Shown here in pieces: positions 1 to 8,211 of a stretch of DNA of 64,000 bases (within the stretch, counting starts at the first letter, position 1; every line of letters begins with the position of its first letter). The position numbers and the translations under genes were made by a program. The stretch lies in contig NZ_CP133266.1 in assembly GCF_030915485.1 (NCBI RefSeq), positions 434,001 through 498,000 on the forward strand, written 5' to 3'. The stretch is from Neobacillus sp. PS3-40. Lineage in GTDB: Bacteria; Bacillota; Bacilli; Bacillales; Cytobacillaceae. The notes under the pieces were generated by a model, which was not told the origin of the DNA, made no database searches, and worked only from the letters and a program-made list of their open reading frames with translations.

Positions 1-211
1 ATTCATTCAGAAAATCTGCTACATGTTTAAAAATGCCTTAAGTTACCTCTAATTCATACAGTGTGTTGTCAAACTGCACGAATGTCAAATAAGTTCCAAG
101 CTTGAATGGTTCTTGATTCTGAATCAATCTAGCCATACTATACAAATCAAGCGCTAATCCCTTAACAAGGATAGCGCATGATTGCTGTAGTGCATACATA
201 AATAAAATTTC

Positions 212-658
212 TTATTTTGCAGTTGTTGCGAAAGCTCCCATTGAAATGGAGATTCGATTCCAGTTATTAATTTGATTGATTAAAATAACAAGATCTACAT
301 AATCTTTTTCACTAAAATGTTTACGCACTAGATTATAAAGATCATCAGGTACACGCTTAGTTGGAATTAACGTTACATGTTCAGTTAATTCTAATGCCAC
401 TTTTTCAGCATCTGTGTAGAAATCGCAATCTCTCCATGCGCTGACACAGAATAAACGCTGTTCCGTTTCACCCATTTTTCGAGCGTCAGTCGTATGCATA
501 TTAATACAAAAAGCACAGCCATTAATTAGAGAAGCACGGATTTTAATTAATTCACGGAGTTTACGATCTATTCCAGTAGATCCATTATACTTTTCCATTT
601 CCATCATAATTTTAAGTGCTTCAGGTGCTACTTCCAAATAATTAATGCGTTGTTCCAT
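212..658 (-). CDS. AhpD-like carboxymuconolactone decarboxylase family protein
   Basis: A 148-residue protein of the carboxymuconolactone decarboxylase/AhpD-like fold. The family signature is visible around residues 48-55: a Cys-x-x-Cys pair (GCAFCINMH) followed by a His four residues later, the redox/proton-relay site of AhpD-type alkylhydroperoxidases. I start at the second ATG because AGGAGG lies 7 bases before it and only one base before the first ATG. It is the last gene of a four-gene minus-strand operon after an azoreductase-like flavoprotein and two SMR pumps, so a role in coping with a reactive or toxic compound is likely. The exact substrate cannot be read from sequence. Confidence 0.85.
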   Translation of the reverse strand: MEQRINYLEVAPEALKIMMEMEKYNGSTGIDRKLRELIKIRASLINGCAFCINMHTTDARKMGETEQRLFCVSAWRDCDFYTDAEKVALELTEHVTLIPTKRVPDDLYNLVRKHFSEKDYVDLVILINQINNWNRISISMGAFATTAK

Positions 659-778
659 GTTCATTCCTCCTAAATATTGTTACAGACTATAAGAATGTCT
701 GTTATCAGGATATGAATCTGTTAGTCATATTCTGATAACAGACAACCTTAAAGGCCCCTGTTCTTAACAATTGTATTG

Positions 779-1093
779 TTACGCTGTCAGTTTCAAACCA
801 ATAGCTGCTATTAAGGTCATACTTATAAATAAAATTCGCTTCCAATCATGTGATTCCTTATAAATTAACATCCCTACTAGTGTACCCCCTATGGTACCCA
901 TTCCAGTCCAGACTGCGTATGAAGTCCCCATCGGGAGTACTTGCATTGCTAAACTTAGAAACCCAAAGCTCAATATCATCCCTCCTAAAAAAGTGGTAAA
1001 TGACCTTAAGTTTCTATGTTTACTTATTTCGTTCATACCTGAAACTGCAACCACTTCAAATACACCAGCTAAAATAAGATAAGTCCAATCCAC
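779..1093 (-). CDS. SMR family small multidrug efflux subunit (second of pair)
   Basis: A 104-residue, four-helix small multidrug resistance protein. The conserved membrane-embedded Glu that couples proton and cation exchange is at about residue 13 (AGVFEVVAVSGM), and the segment MGTSYAVWTGMGTIGG is typical of the family. The GTG start overlaps the stop of the upstream SMR gene by one base, so the two are translationally coupled. Such side-by-side pairs (YkkCD, EbrAB, YvdRS type) usually work as heterodimers with opposite topology. The substrate may be a quaternary cation or guanidinium-like compound; I see no guanidine riboswitch upstream. Confidence 0.88.
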   Translation of the reverse strand: MDWTYLILAGVFEVVAVSGMNEISKHRNLRSFTTFLGGMILSFGFLSLAMQVLPMGTSYAVWTGMGTIGGTLVGMLIYKESHDWKRILFISMTLIAAIGLKLTA

Positions 1094-1437
1094 TACACCG
1101 CCTCTCCTTTTTCATCCGAATCTTCATTTGTTAACATTTTGAGACCGACCACACCAGCCAACAGCAAAAGTATAAGGAATAATTTAATCCAACTGAATGG
1201 TTCTTCAAAAATAATTATTTCTGCCAGAACTGCTCCCATTGTGCCAATACCAGTAAAAACTGCATAAACAGTACTGACTGGCAACCTATTGGCAGCACAA
1301 ATCAACAAGTAAGTTGAAATAAAAATTGCTATAATTGTGCCAATCCACGAACCCCAATTACTAGAGTGTTTTAACCCAATTACCCACAATATTTCAAAAA
1401 AAGCTGCTTCGAAAACAAATGTCCAATCTCGATTCAT
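1093..1437 (-). CDS. SMR family small multidrug efflux subunit (first of pair)
   Basis: A 114-residue SMR protein with the essential Glu at about residue 15 (AFFEILWVIGLKH) and four hydrophobic helices; the segment VSTVYAVFTGIGTMG marks helix 3. It has a charged C-terminal tail (about 12 residues, DSDEKGEAV-type) that its partner lacks. A GGGAGG ribosome site precedes the ATG. It sits 71 bases downstream of the azoreductase-like gene and overlaps the next SMR gene, as expected for a two-component SMR exporter. Confidence 0.88.
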   Translation of the reverse strand: MNRDWTFVFEAAFFEILWVIGLKHSSNWGSWIGTIIAIFISTYLLICAANRLPVSTVYAVFTGIGTMGAVLAEIIIFEEPFSWIKLFLILLLLAGVVGLKMLTNEDSDEKGEAV

Positions 1438-1508
1438 TTAATCCTCCCTAAAAACTCTGTTATTCTATTCTTTTAAACATCCCTACTATGATAGATACTA
1501 AGAGACGT

Positions 1509-2165
1509 CTATTCATTTTCAAGTTTTTCAGTCGATAAACGTACGGCAGCTTCTTCTGCTTCCTTATATGCTTTTTCCAATATGTCTTCAAGATTTAATA
1601 GAGCAGTCCCTTGGGCCCTAATTATTTGATAATCTTCAATTCCCATTAAATTAAACATTGATTTCAGGTATTTATGAGAGTATTCAACCTCGGAATACCA
1701 ATCGTTATTTGTATAAATTGATCCGCTGGCTTGTATAACGAGTAAACTTCTGCCATCTTTTAGTAAACCCATTGGTCCATTTTCCGTGTATTTAAAAGTC
1801 TCCCGAACAATAAGAATGTTATCCATATAGTCTTTTAGCTTTGAAGGTATGTTAAAGTTATGCAGAGGTATAACGATTACATACTTATTTGCGCTTTTAA
1901 ATTGATGTAATATCGTAGTCATACGCTGAGTAATTCTTCTCTCTTCATCTGTAATCCGTTCACCTTCCGCTAACTTTTTCCAAGCACTTAAAACAGTAGG
2001 ACCAATGGAGGGTATATCTTCACTGTAAAGATTTATTATTTCAATCCTCTCTATTGGATTTTTTAGCTCTTTATAAAGCTTCAAGAAATGATTGTATACC
2101 TGCAAGCTAAAAGAAGATGGAGAATCACCATTCGAGTGAGCATTAATTACAAGCATTTTATCCAT
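1509..2165 (-). CDS. FMN-dependent NADH-azoreductase-like flavoprotein
   Basis: A 218-residue flavodoxin-fold protein resembling the AzoR/NAD(P)H-quinone reductase family. The N-terminus (MLVINAHSNGDSPSSFS) carries the FMN phosphate-binding loop and the middle has the family-like PLHNFNIPSKLKDYMDNI segment (usually PMWNFxxPxxLKxxxD). These enzymes reduce azo dyes, quinones or nitro compounds with NAD(P)H. AGGAGAG precedes the ATG by a normal distance. It is the first gene of the operon with the SMR pair and the AhpD-like protein, and is divergent from a MocR regulator. Reductive detoxification followed by export is a reasonable inference, not a demonstrated one. Confidence 0.82.
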   Translation of the reverse strand: MDKMLVINAHSNGDSPSSFSLQVYNHFLKLYKELKNPIERIEIINLYSEDIPSIGPTVLSAWKKLAEGERITDEERRITQRMTTILHQFKSANKYVIVIPLHNFNIPSKLKDYMDNILIVRETFKYTENGPMGLLKDGRSLLVIQASGSIYTNNDWYSEVEYSHKYLKSMFNLMGIEDYQIIRAQGTALLNLEDILEKAYKEAEEAAVRLSTEKLENE

Positions 2166-2370
2166 TAATAATTCTCTCCTGTAACTAGAAATATTATCAT
2201 TGCTGTCGAAATAGTTAATCGTATTGTGTACTCAATTGTCATGGAATGTTGAAAAATTTAATTGAATGGATCTTAACGTAAATAATAATCAGTGAAGCAA
2301 ACAAATTAAGAAAAATTAATGAAAAATTTAAATTAAAAAATTATCACGTTCGAGTTCCCCCATTGTTCTT

Positions 2371-2398
2371 TTGAAAACTAACAATGCTATTGTATAAT
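2371..2398 (+). promoter_or_regulatory. SigA-type promoter of the MocR regulator gene
   Basis: TTGAAA and TATAAT are separated by 16 bases and lie about 60 bases before the mocR-type start codon. The -10 is a perfect consensus. The leader contains palindromic AT-rich sequence (2418-2445) that could hold the operator for autoregulation. Confidence 0.6.
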
Positions 2399-2459
2399 GC
2401 AATCTGACATCTAAAAAGGTACAATTATATAAAAATATACATGTCAAAGGTGGTAGTTA

Positions 2460-3839
2460 ATGAAAAATACAATATTTGCTTTTAGAGAAGGTTCCCCTAA
2501 ATACAAACAAATTTATGAACAATTTAAAGTATTTATTGAGAAGGGTGACATAAAAACTAACGATCAATTGCCTTCTATTCGTCAACTTGCAGAATCCCTT
2601 CAAGTAAGCAGAAATACGACGTTAATGGCATATGAGCTACTTGTAGCTGAAGGTTATATCCGTGGTGAAGGGAGAAAAGGATATTTTGTTAACGAATTGG
2701 AGCCAATGTTATTTCAAAATGTTTCAATTCCTACAGATAAAAAGGAAACAAAATCGGTAACACCTGTGATAATAGATTTCCGAGCAGGAGCCGTCGATCA
2801 AAACAATTTTCCTCTGAAAACTTGGAGAAAAATTGCTAATCACGTTTTAACATTAACGGTGAGCTATCAATACGGGGAACCATTCGGTGAAGACTGCTTA
2901 CGTGAACAAATAGCTACTTATTTATTGCAATCTCGTGGTGTTAAAACACATCCAGATTCCATAATAATCGGCAGTAGTACCCAACAAATGTTGATTAACC
3001 TTGTACACATATTAAAGGATGAATATTCAAGCATAATTGTAGAAGACCCAGGATTTGATGGAGCTAGGAAGGCCTTTCAATTCCATCGTTTAGCACTTGA
3101 AACAATACCAGTTTATGAAACAGGTATTGATTTTTCAAAATTAGAAGATATGATGTCAAGGTTAATCTTTGTAACTCCTTCCCATCAAAGTCCAATAGGG
3201 GTAAGTATGACCATTCAACAACGACAGATGCTTATCCATTGGGCTAACAAATTGAAAGGCTATATTATCGAAGACGATTATGATAGTGAATTCCGGTATT
3301 CGCAAAAACCATTGCCAGCACTTGCTTCTATAGATTCTACTAGGGTTATATATATAGGGAATTTTTCAAAGTCATTCCTTCCAGGAATTCGTCTAAGTTA
3401 TATGGTACTTCCACAGAATCTTCTAGATCTTTATAAAAAGCAATATATTAATTTCGATAGTATGACTTCCCTCCATAGCCAACTTACAATGGCAAAGTTT
3501 ATGGAAAAAGGAGAATGGATACGTCATCTTAAAAGAATGCGACTTGTCTATAAGCGAAAAATGCAGTGCTTTGTTTTAGAATTAAAGAAGCAATTCAAGC
3601 AAAATATAACCATTATTGGAGAAGAATCTGGTTTATACTTACTAGTAAAATTGCATTTAGATCTTTCAGAAAAATGGTTAATTCAGCAAGCTTCTTTATA
3701 TGGGGTGAAAGTTTATCCTACCTCTATTTATTTTGTTAAGAATCAATCAGATGAACCAATTATTAAGCTAGGATTTAGCCATCTAACTTGCGGTGAAATA
3801 CAGTTAGGCGTTAAGCTTCTAAAAAAGGCATGGTCATAA
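2460..3839 (+). CDS. MocR/PdxR family GntR-type regulator with aminotransferase domain
   Basis: A 459-residue fusion of an N-terminal winged-helix GntR domain (about residues 10-75, with the recognition-helix stretch LAESLQVSRNTTLMAYELL) and a type I aminotransferase-like domain (about 105-455). The PLP-binding Lys is visible near residue 304 in GNFSKSFLPGIRLSY, and IIEDDYDSEFR carries the cofactor Asp. MocR proteins sense PLP or amino compounds and usually control a divergent gene; here that is the azoreductase/SMR/AhpD operon, 294 bases away. AAAGGTGG precedes the ATG. The class is sure; whether it acts as activator or repressor is not. Confidence 0.9.
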   Translation: MKNTIFAFREGSPKYKQIYEQFKVFIEKGDIKTNDQLPSIRQLAESLQVSRNTTLMAYELLVAEGYIRGEGRKGYFVNELEPMLFQNVSIPTDKKETKSVTPVIIDFRAGAVDQNNFPLKTWRKIANHVLTLTVSYQYGEPFGEDCLREQIATYLLQSRGVKTHPDSIIIGSSTQQMLINLVHILKDEYSSIIVEDPGFDGARKAFQFHRLALETIPVYETGIDFSKLEDMMSRLIFVTPSHQSPIGVSMTIQQRQMLIHWANKLKGYIIEDDYDSEFRYSQKPLPALASIDSTRVIYIGNFSKSFLPGIRLSYMVLPQNLLDLYKKQYINFDSMTSLHSQLTMAKFMEKGEWIRHLKRMRLVYKRKMQCFVLELKKQFKQNITIIGEESGLYLLVKLHLDLSEKWLIQQASLYGVKVYPTSIYFVKNQSDEPIIKLGFSHLTCGEIQLGVKLLKKAWS

Positions 3840-4116
3840 ATAGCCACTATAGTAAAAGGTTGAGTGTTCCATCTGATCCTTTTTAAGCTAACCTATCCCT
3901 TAAGTGCGTTTATTCACAAACTTTATTTCATCTGAACATAAATATCCAATTATACTTAGACTTAACTTCCAGTCTAATCATTTTTTGTATAAGGATTTGT
4001 ATATCAAAATGTTGGTTAAATTGTAGTAGTACAACAGCCAGTGTACCACTACAATTTGGTGTGAATTTTCCTATACAAATTTTAGTGTAATTTCTGCACA
4101 AAAAGCTTTACATCAT

Positions 4117-4161
4117 AAAAAAATGAGTGACAAATTCATATACAATTTGGCACTCATTTTA
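4117..4161. terminator. Bidirectional terminator-like hairpin
   Basis: AAATGAGTGaCAAATT pairs with AATTTGgCACTCATTT around a 7-base loop, with A-runs upstream and T-runs downstream, so it could work on either strand. A hairpin of very similar design (arms ATGACTAT/ATAGTCAT, same ATATACAA loop region) follows asnS at 63666. Confidence 0.5.
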
Positions 4162-4227
4162 ATTTACATTTTTAATGTTTGCGATAGGTAACGGAACCTG
4201 TTACGGGTTATTCCCAGTTTTTCTTAT

Positions 4228-4428
4228 GGTGCTCGATTAATTTAAGTCGTTCATGCCCCTGATGAACGCCATTTTTAATGATGACTGATCACTTTTGGTC
4301 GTTCATAACCTTGATGAAAGACCTTTTTAATGATGATCGACCGATTTTGGTCGTTCATGACCCTGATGAATGCCCTTTTTGATGATGCTCGACCGATTTT
4401 GGTTGTTCATGACCTTATTGAAAGACAA
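4228..4428. repeat. 52-bp tandem repeat array
   Basis: Three full units begin at 4246, 4298 and 4350, each opening with GTCGTTCATGACC-like sequence, and a partial fourth begins at 4402; a diverged partial unit precedes them. The spacing is exactly 52 bases each time. Each unit contains the mirrored GTTCATGACCCTGATGAA segment, which can form a small hairpin. 52 is not a multiple of three, so this is not a coding repeat. Confidence 0.85.
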
Positions 4429-4503
4429 TCCCCCCAAATAATGCAGTAATTTACCTTTTTTACATCGCCTATTTTTAAAACTCATTTTTGCCTTTGACGC
4501 CTT

Positions 4504-4626
4504 ATTGATTGGAGCGGAGGGTGCTGACTCCTGGGGGATTAGCGTTACAGGGGAGACCCCGCAGGAGCTTGCGACGAGGCTCGACGAACGCCCCCCGGAA
4601 AGCAAGCACCTAAAGCGGAAATCAAT
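4504..4626 (+). repeat. Long-palindrome intergenic repeat, copy 1
   Basis: Starts ATTGATTGGAGCGGAGGG and ends AAAGCGGAAATCAAT; the two ends are near-complementary over about 35 bases, so the transcript would form one long hairpin. It is the most diverged of the six copies in the window (TGCTGACTCCTGGGGGATT for the usual CACTCGACTCCTGCGGGA). Confidence 0.8.
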
Positions 4627-4790
4627 AGACAAATTTTAAAGAACATTATTTGAAGACTTTTTCTTATTCCAATAAAAAACAGCATACCAATTTGTATGTT
4701 AATTGATATGCTTATTCCTAGGCTATTTGAAATGTTTCTCCACAAAAAAGGAACTACTTATTTCCGAACAACACAGCTTTTTCCTAATTA

Positions 4791-5522
4791 TTACTTTTTC
4801 TTATCTGGTATTATACAATTCCCATCTGAGCAGCTTGCATCCTCTGTACCTTCAGTAGATAAAACCTTCAGTATTGGCGTAGCTGATTCCTCCTGCCAAG
4901 CTTTTTGGAGAGCATTTGAAAACATTTCAGTTGGTTGTGCACCAGAGATAGCAAATTTTTGATTAAAAACAAAATAGGGTACACCACTGATGCCATATTT
5001 CCTAGCTTCTGCTTCATCTAAACGAACTTCATTTGCAAAAGCTGACTGGTCCTGCAGGACTGCTAACGTTTCTTCGCGGTCAATTCCTGCTGCTACGGCT
5101 ATTTCTGCTAATGTTTTATGATCACCTAAGTCCTGAGATTCACTAAAATACGCATAAAGGAGTTTTTCAGTAACTTTTCCTTCTTTTTTGAGGGTTTTTG
5201 CAAATTTAGTCAACCGATGGGCATCAAATGTATTTGTTGGCTTCATCGAATCAAAATGAAAGGTTAACCCCACATTTGCTGCCTGCTGACCCACATTGAG
5301 ATTAGCCTGTTTTGCTTGATCAAGGCTCATCCCGTATTTTTTTGCTAAAACTTCATGAATACTTTTTCCATTATACTTTGGTGAATAGGGATCAAGCTCA
5401 AAGCTTTTAAATTCTACCTCTACTTGATCTCTAAAGGAGAATTGAGCTAGTGCTTCCTCTAAACGACGCTTTCCGATATAACAAAAAGGACAAACAAAAT
5501 CTGACCAAACTTCGATTTTCAT
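4791..5522 (-). CDS. DsbA family oxidoreductase (FrnE/YwbO-like)
   Basis: A 243-residue cytoplasmic DsbA-like protein. The thioredoxin-fold active site Cys-Pro-Phe-Cys is at about residues 11-14 (WSDFVCPFCYIGKRRLEEAL), and GVPYFVFNQKFAISGAQP near residue 180 carries the cis-Pro loop. The family includes FrnE and 2-hydroxychromene-2-carboxylate isomerase relatives and acts in disulfide exchange. The ATG is chosen over an in-frame GTG two codons earlier because GAGGTG is better spaced. A C-terminal tail has two further cysteines (CSDGNC), which is unusual and could form an extra redox or metal site. Confidence 0.85.
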   Translation of the reverse strand: MKIEVWSDFVCPFCYIGKRRLEEALAQFSFRDQVEVEFKSFELDPYSPKYNGKSIHEVLAKKYGMSLDQAKQANLNVGQQAANVGLTFHFDSMKPTNTFDAHRLTKFAKTLKKEGKVTEKLLYAYFSESQDLGDHKTLAEIAVAAGIDREETLAVLQDQSAFANEVRLDEAEARKYGISGVPYFVFNQKFAISGAQPTEMFSNALQKAWQEESATPILKVLSTEGTEDASCSDGNCIIPDKKK

Positions 5523-5642
5523 TTTCACACCTCATAAATTCTTAAAAATTAACTCTTATATTATCATATTAAGTAACAAAACTAACTTACATTGCTCAAT
5601 TCTTACTAAGAAACAATCGATCTTTATTCTATGATGGAATAG

Positions 5643-5677
5643 AAAATAGACAGGAGAATGAATCTCCTGTCTATTTT
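5643..5677 (-). terminator. Terminator after CoA-transferase gene
   Basis: AAAATAGACAGGAGA pairs with TCTCCTGTCTATTTT around a 5-base loop, just after the minus-strand CoA-transferase stop codon, followed by a T-rich stretch. Confidence 0.75.
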
Positions 5678-5695
5678 TAAAAATTCAAATGGCAT

Positions 5696-7219
5696 TTATT
5701 TTGTTTCGTTGGCAGCTTGCAAAGTTTCTTGCAACATTGTTCCATTCTTAGCAAAATTAACATGCCATGATAAAGCTTTTTCAAGAACATGCGGAGTTTG
5801 ACCGCCTCTTGTTAGTGCCTCTTCATAATAATTCCTTAGTTGCTCACGGTATGATGGATGGACACAATTTTCAATAATGAGTCCAACGCGCTCTCTTGGA
5901 GCTAAGCCACGCAAATCTGCATACCCTTGCTCTGTAACGAGAACATCTACATCATGCTCAGTATGATCAGTGTGTGAAACAGATGGAACAATACTTGAAA
6001 TTTTTCCGCCTTTTGCAATCGATTTTGTGACAAAGATGGCTAAACGAGAATTTCTAGCAAAGTCACCAGATCCGCCAAGTCCATTCATCATATGTGTACC
6101 AAGTACATGAGTTGAATTGACATTTCCGTAAATATCAGCTTCTAATGCTGTATTGATTGCAATCAATCCCATACGACGAATGAGTTCTGGGTGATTGGAA
6201 ATTTCCTGCGGGCGAAGCACCACTTTATCACGATATTTATCGAAATTTCCGTAAACCGCTTCCATTTTTTCTTCAGACAATGTGATCGAACAGCAGGATG
6301 CAAATTTCACTTTACCTGCATCCATTAGGTCGAATACAGCATCTTGTAGTACTTCGGAGTAAACTGTTAAATTAGTAAACTCTGAATCTACCATACCATC
6401 TAATACAGCGTTTGCCACAGAACCAATTCCTGATTGTAATGGCATAAGTTCAGGAGTCAATCGACCAACTTCAATCTCATTTCGTAAAAAGTTCATTAAA
6501 TGGTTTGCCATTACAAGGGTTTCTTCATCAGGTGGAACAATTGTTGATGGTGAATCTTGATACTCTGTTAGGACAATACCTTTTATTCTATTCATGTCTA
6601 CTGGGATTCCAATAGTTCCAATTCTATCATCAGGTTTTACTAAAGGAATTGGGCCACGATCCCCTTGAGGTCCAGGAGCATACAAGTCGTGAATTCCAAT
6701 AAATGATTCAGGTTGTAAAGTATTTAATTCAACAATAATTTCTTTTGCATGTTGAACAAAAGCCATAGAATTCCCAATTGAAGTTGTTGGAACAATCATC
6801 CCATCTTCAGTTATGGCAACTGCTTCCACGATAGCAATGTCAATTGGTAGAATACCTGAACGAACCAATTCAGACACATGTGATAAATGTATATCAGTAA
6901 ATAGCATTTCTCCAGAGTTTATTTTTTTACGCATTGTTGCATCTGCCTGAAATGGCAAACGTTTGTTAATAATACCTGCTTCAGCCATAATTTTATCAAT
7001 ATCTGCCCCTAGTGAAGCACCTGTAAAAATATTTACTTTAATAGGTTCACTTTCAGCCCGTTTTACCAATGCTAAAGGAACTGCCTTTGCATCTCCTGCT
7101 TTAGTAAATCCACTTAGTCCTAAGGTCATACCATCTTCAATCCAAGATGCTGCCTCTTCTGCTGAAACAACTCGTTCACGTAAGCTCTCATTTTTAATAC
7201 GCAGTAACTTATTTTCCAT
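5696..7219 (-). CDS. Succinyl-CoA:acetate CoA-transferase / acetyl-CoA hydrolase family
   Basis: A 507-residue class I CoA-transferase of the AarC/Cat1 type, which moves CoA between acetate and succinate (or hydrolyses acetyl-CoA). The catalytic Glu is likely E289 in the conserved YSEVLQD segment, and GIGSVANAV and LGGSGDFARN are family motifs. Start: the ATG at 7219 has AAAGGGTGGGGG just upstream; longer in-frame starts do not. A LytTR regulator gene lies immediately upstream on the same strand and a possible CcpA site lies between them. This suggests an acetate-overflow role under carbon catabolite control. Confidence 0.88.
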   Translation of the reverse strand: MENKLLRIKNESLRERVVSAEEAASWIEDGMTLGLSGFTKAGDAKAVPLALVKRAESEPIKVNIFTGASLGADIDKIMAEAGIINKRLPFQADATMRKKINSGEMLFTDIHLSHVSELVRSGILPIDIAIVEAVAITEDGMIVPTTSIGNSMAFVQHAKEIIVELNTLQPESFIGIHDLYAPGPQGDRGPIPLVKPDDRIGTIGIPVDMNRIKGIVLTEYQDSPSTIVPPDEETLVMANHLMNFLRNEIEVGRLTPELMPLQSGIGSVANAVLDGMVDSEFTNLTVYSEVLQDAVFDLMDAGKVKFASCCSITLSEEKMEAVYGNFDKYRDKVVLRPQEISNHPELIRRMGLIAINTALEADIYGNVNSTHVLGTHMMNGLGGSGDFARNSRLAIFVTKSIAKGGKISSIVPSVSHTDHTEHDVDVLVTEQGYADLRGLAPRERVGLIIENCVHPSYREQLRNYYEEALTRGGQTPHVLEKALSWHVNFAKNGTMLQETLQAANETK

Positions 7220-7259
7220 TTTCCCCCACCCTTTCATAACATTATACCCCATTCACTAT

Positions 7260-7273
7260 TGTAAGCGATTCTA
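7260..7273. promoter_or_regulatory. Candidate CcpA (cre) site upstream of CoA-transferase
   Basis: TGTAAGCGATTCTA matches the cre consensus TGWAARCGYTWNCW at 12 of 14 positions and lies 41 bases before the CoA-transferase start codon. The match is by eye and such sites occur by chance, but the gene's acetate role fits. Confidence 0.35.
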
Positions 7274-7351
7274 GCTTCACAATAGGTAATTTAGGACAGA
7301 ATTAGAAAATATAAGGATGAAACGGAAGGATACAAGCATGAAATAGAATAT

Positions 7352-7996
7352 TCAGAATCCGAGCAATTTTCTGAAATGAGCTGAATATGATTGGCTTACA
7401 GGAATCCGATTATTATTTCTCATAAGCAGAACAAATGTTGAATGGGTGTCAGGGTAAATTTCCTTTATATAATGGACATTTACAATATATGAACGATGGC
7501 AGCGGACAAAAAAGTCTTTTGGTAAAAGAAATTCAAAATCATTTAGTGGAAACTTATGGGTGCCAATAATATCTTCCCCATGTACGTAGGTCTTTCGATC
7601 CTTTGCCTCGACGTACATGACATTTGAAAAAGGAATTGGAATCCAACCATCATTAATTTTCAACGTCACAACAGATTTTGCATCAGTGAGCGTTGGAAAA
7701 ATCGATGTTATACACCCCTTCAATTCTCCATCATTAAAATACGGAACTGCCATCCCACGATAAGGAACTCCGTATACATCTCGACTAATAAATTCAGAAA
7801 CCTTTTGCTGTTGCATTAAGGCTTTATGTGTTATCGTTCCTTCTTTAACGGGATCCCCAGGTTTGATTTTCAGATCAATTCGTTTACTAGGTTGGTAATA
7901 GATAAATTCCTTGTCATTTGAAATAGCGATTGAAGTTTCATCCATCAGCAATTCACCAATCACATTTAATAGAGAAATTGCAGTTACTCTTTCCAT
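7352..7996 (-). CDS. LytTR-type transcriptional regulator with sensory N-terminal domain
   Basis: A 214-residue protein with a C-terminal LytTR DNA-binding domain (about 115-212; VMYVEAKDRKTYVHG and FFVRCHRSYIVNVHYI are characteristic). The N-terminal part lacks a response-regulator receiver domain and instead resembles a PAS/FIST-like small-molecule sensor. AAAGGA 9 bases before the ATG at 7996 fixes the start, not the upstream frame. It lies upstream of the CoA-transferase gene on the same strand (132 bases between) and probably regulates it, sensing a metabolite instead of a kinase signal. This pairing is inference from context. Confidence 0.82.
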   Translation of the reverse strand: MERVTAISLLNVIGELLMDETSIAISNDKEFIYYQPSKRIDLKIKPGDPVKEGTITHKALMQQQKVSEFISRDVYGVPYRGMAVPYFNDGELKGCITSIFPTLTDAKSVVTLKINDGWIPIPFSNVMYVEAKDRKTYVHGEDIIGTHKFPLNDFEFLLPKDFFVRCHRSYIVNVHYIKEIYPDTHSTFVLLMRNNNRIPVSQSYSAHFRKLLGF

Positions 7997-8211
7997 TGTA
8001 AAAATCCTTTCGTGATAGAATCTATTCAATTGAAAATCTATCATTTCTATTTATTATACAGGCTTTTTGACCACAATTGGCTCCAACATTTAGATTAAAA
8101 TGCAAGATTTTCTTACAAATAGCTCGTATAAATAAGAATATCTAACAAAAATGCATGACATATTTGCCGATATTAATAGCTGTACCTTAACGATACAGCT
8201 TGTTTACTCTC

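Larger units (their letters stand above)
3840..4503. other. Gene-free region with hairpins and tandem repeat
   Basis: No convincing gene in this interval. It holds a long inverted repeat (4018-4057, arms AAATTGTAGT and ACTACAATTT plus an inner GTAC/GTAC), a terminator-like hairpin (4117-4161) and a 52-bp tandem array. Open frames crossing the array and the adjacent palindrome follow repeat sequence and have no ribosome site. Confidence 0.6.

Noticed and set aside
38-199. A 53-codon open frame on the minus strand downstream of the AhpD-like gene
   Set aside because: No ribosome site and no recognisable domain; could be a chance frame or an end of a lost gene.
1438-1508. Guanidine (ykkC) riboswitch before the SMR pair
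   Set aside because: Only 71 bases are available and the conserved ykkC blocks are absent.
4228-4428. CRISPR-like array
   Set aside because: Repeat units are contiguous with no unique spacers and no cas genes nearby.
4327-4745. Open frames over the 52-bp repeats and palindrome copy 1
   Set aside because: They follow non-coding repeat DNA in several frames, with no ribosome site.
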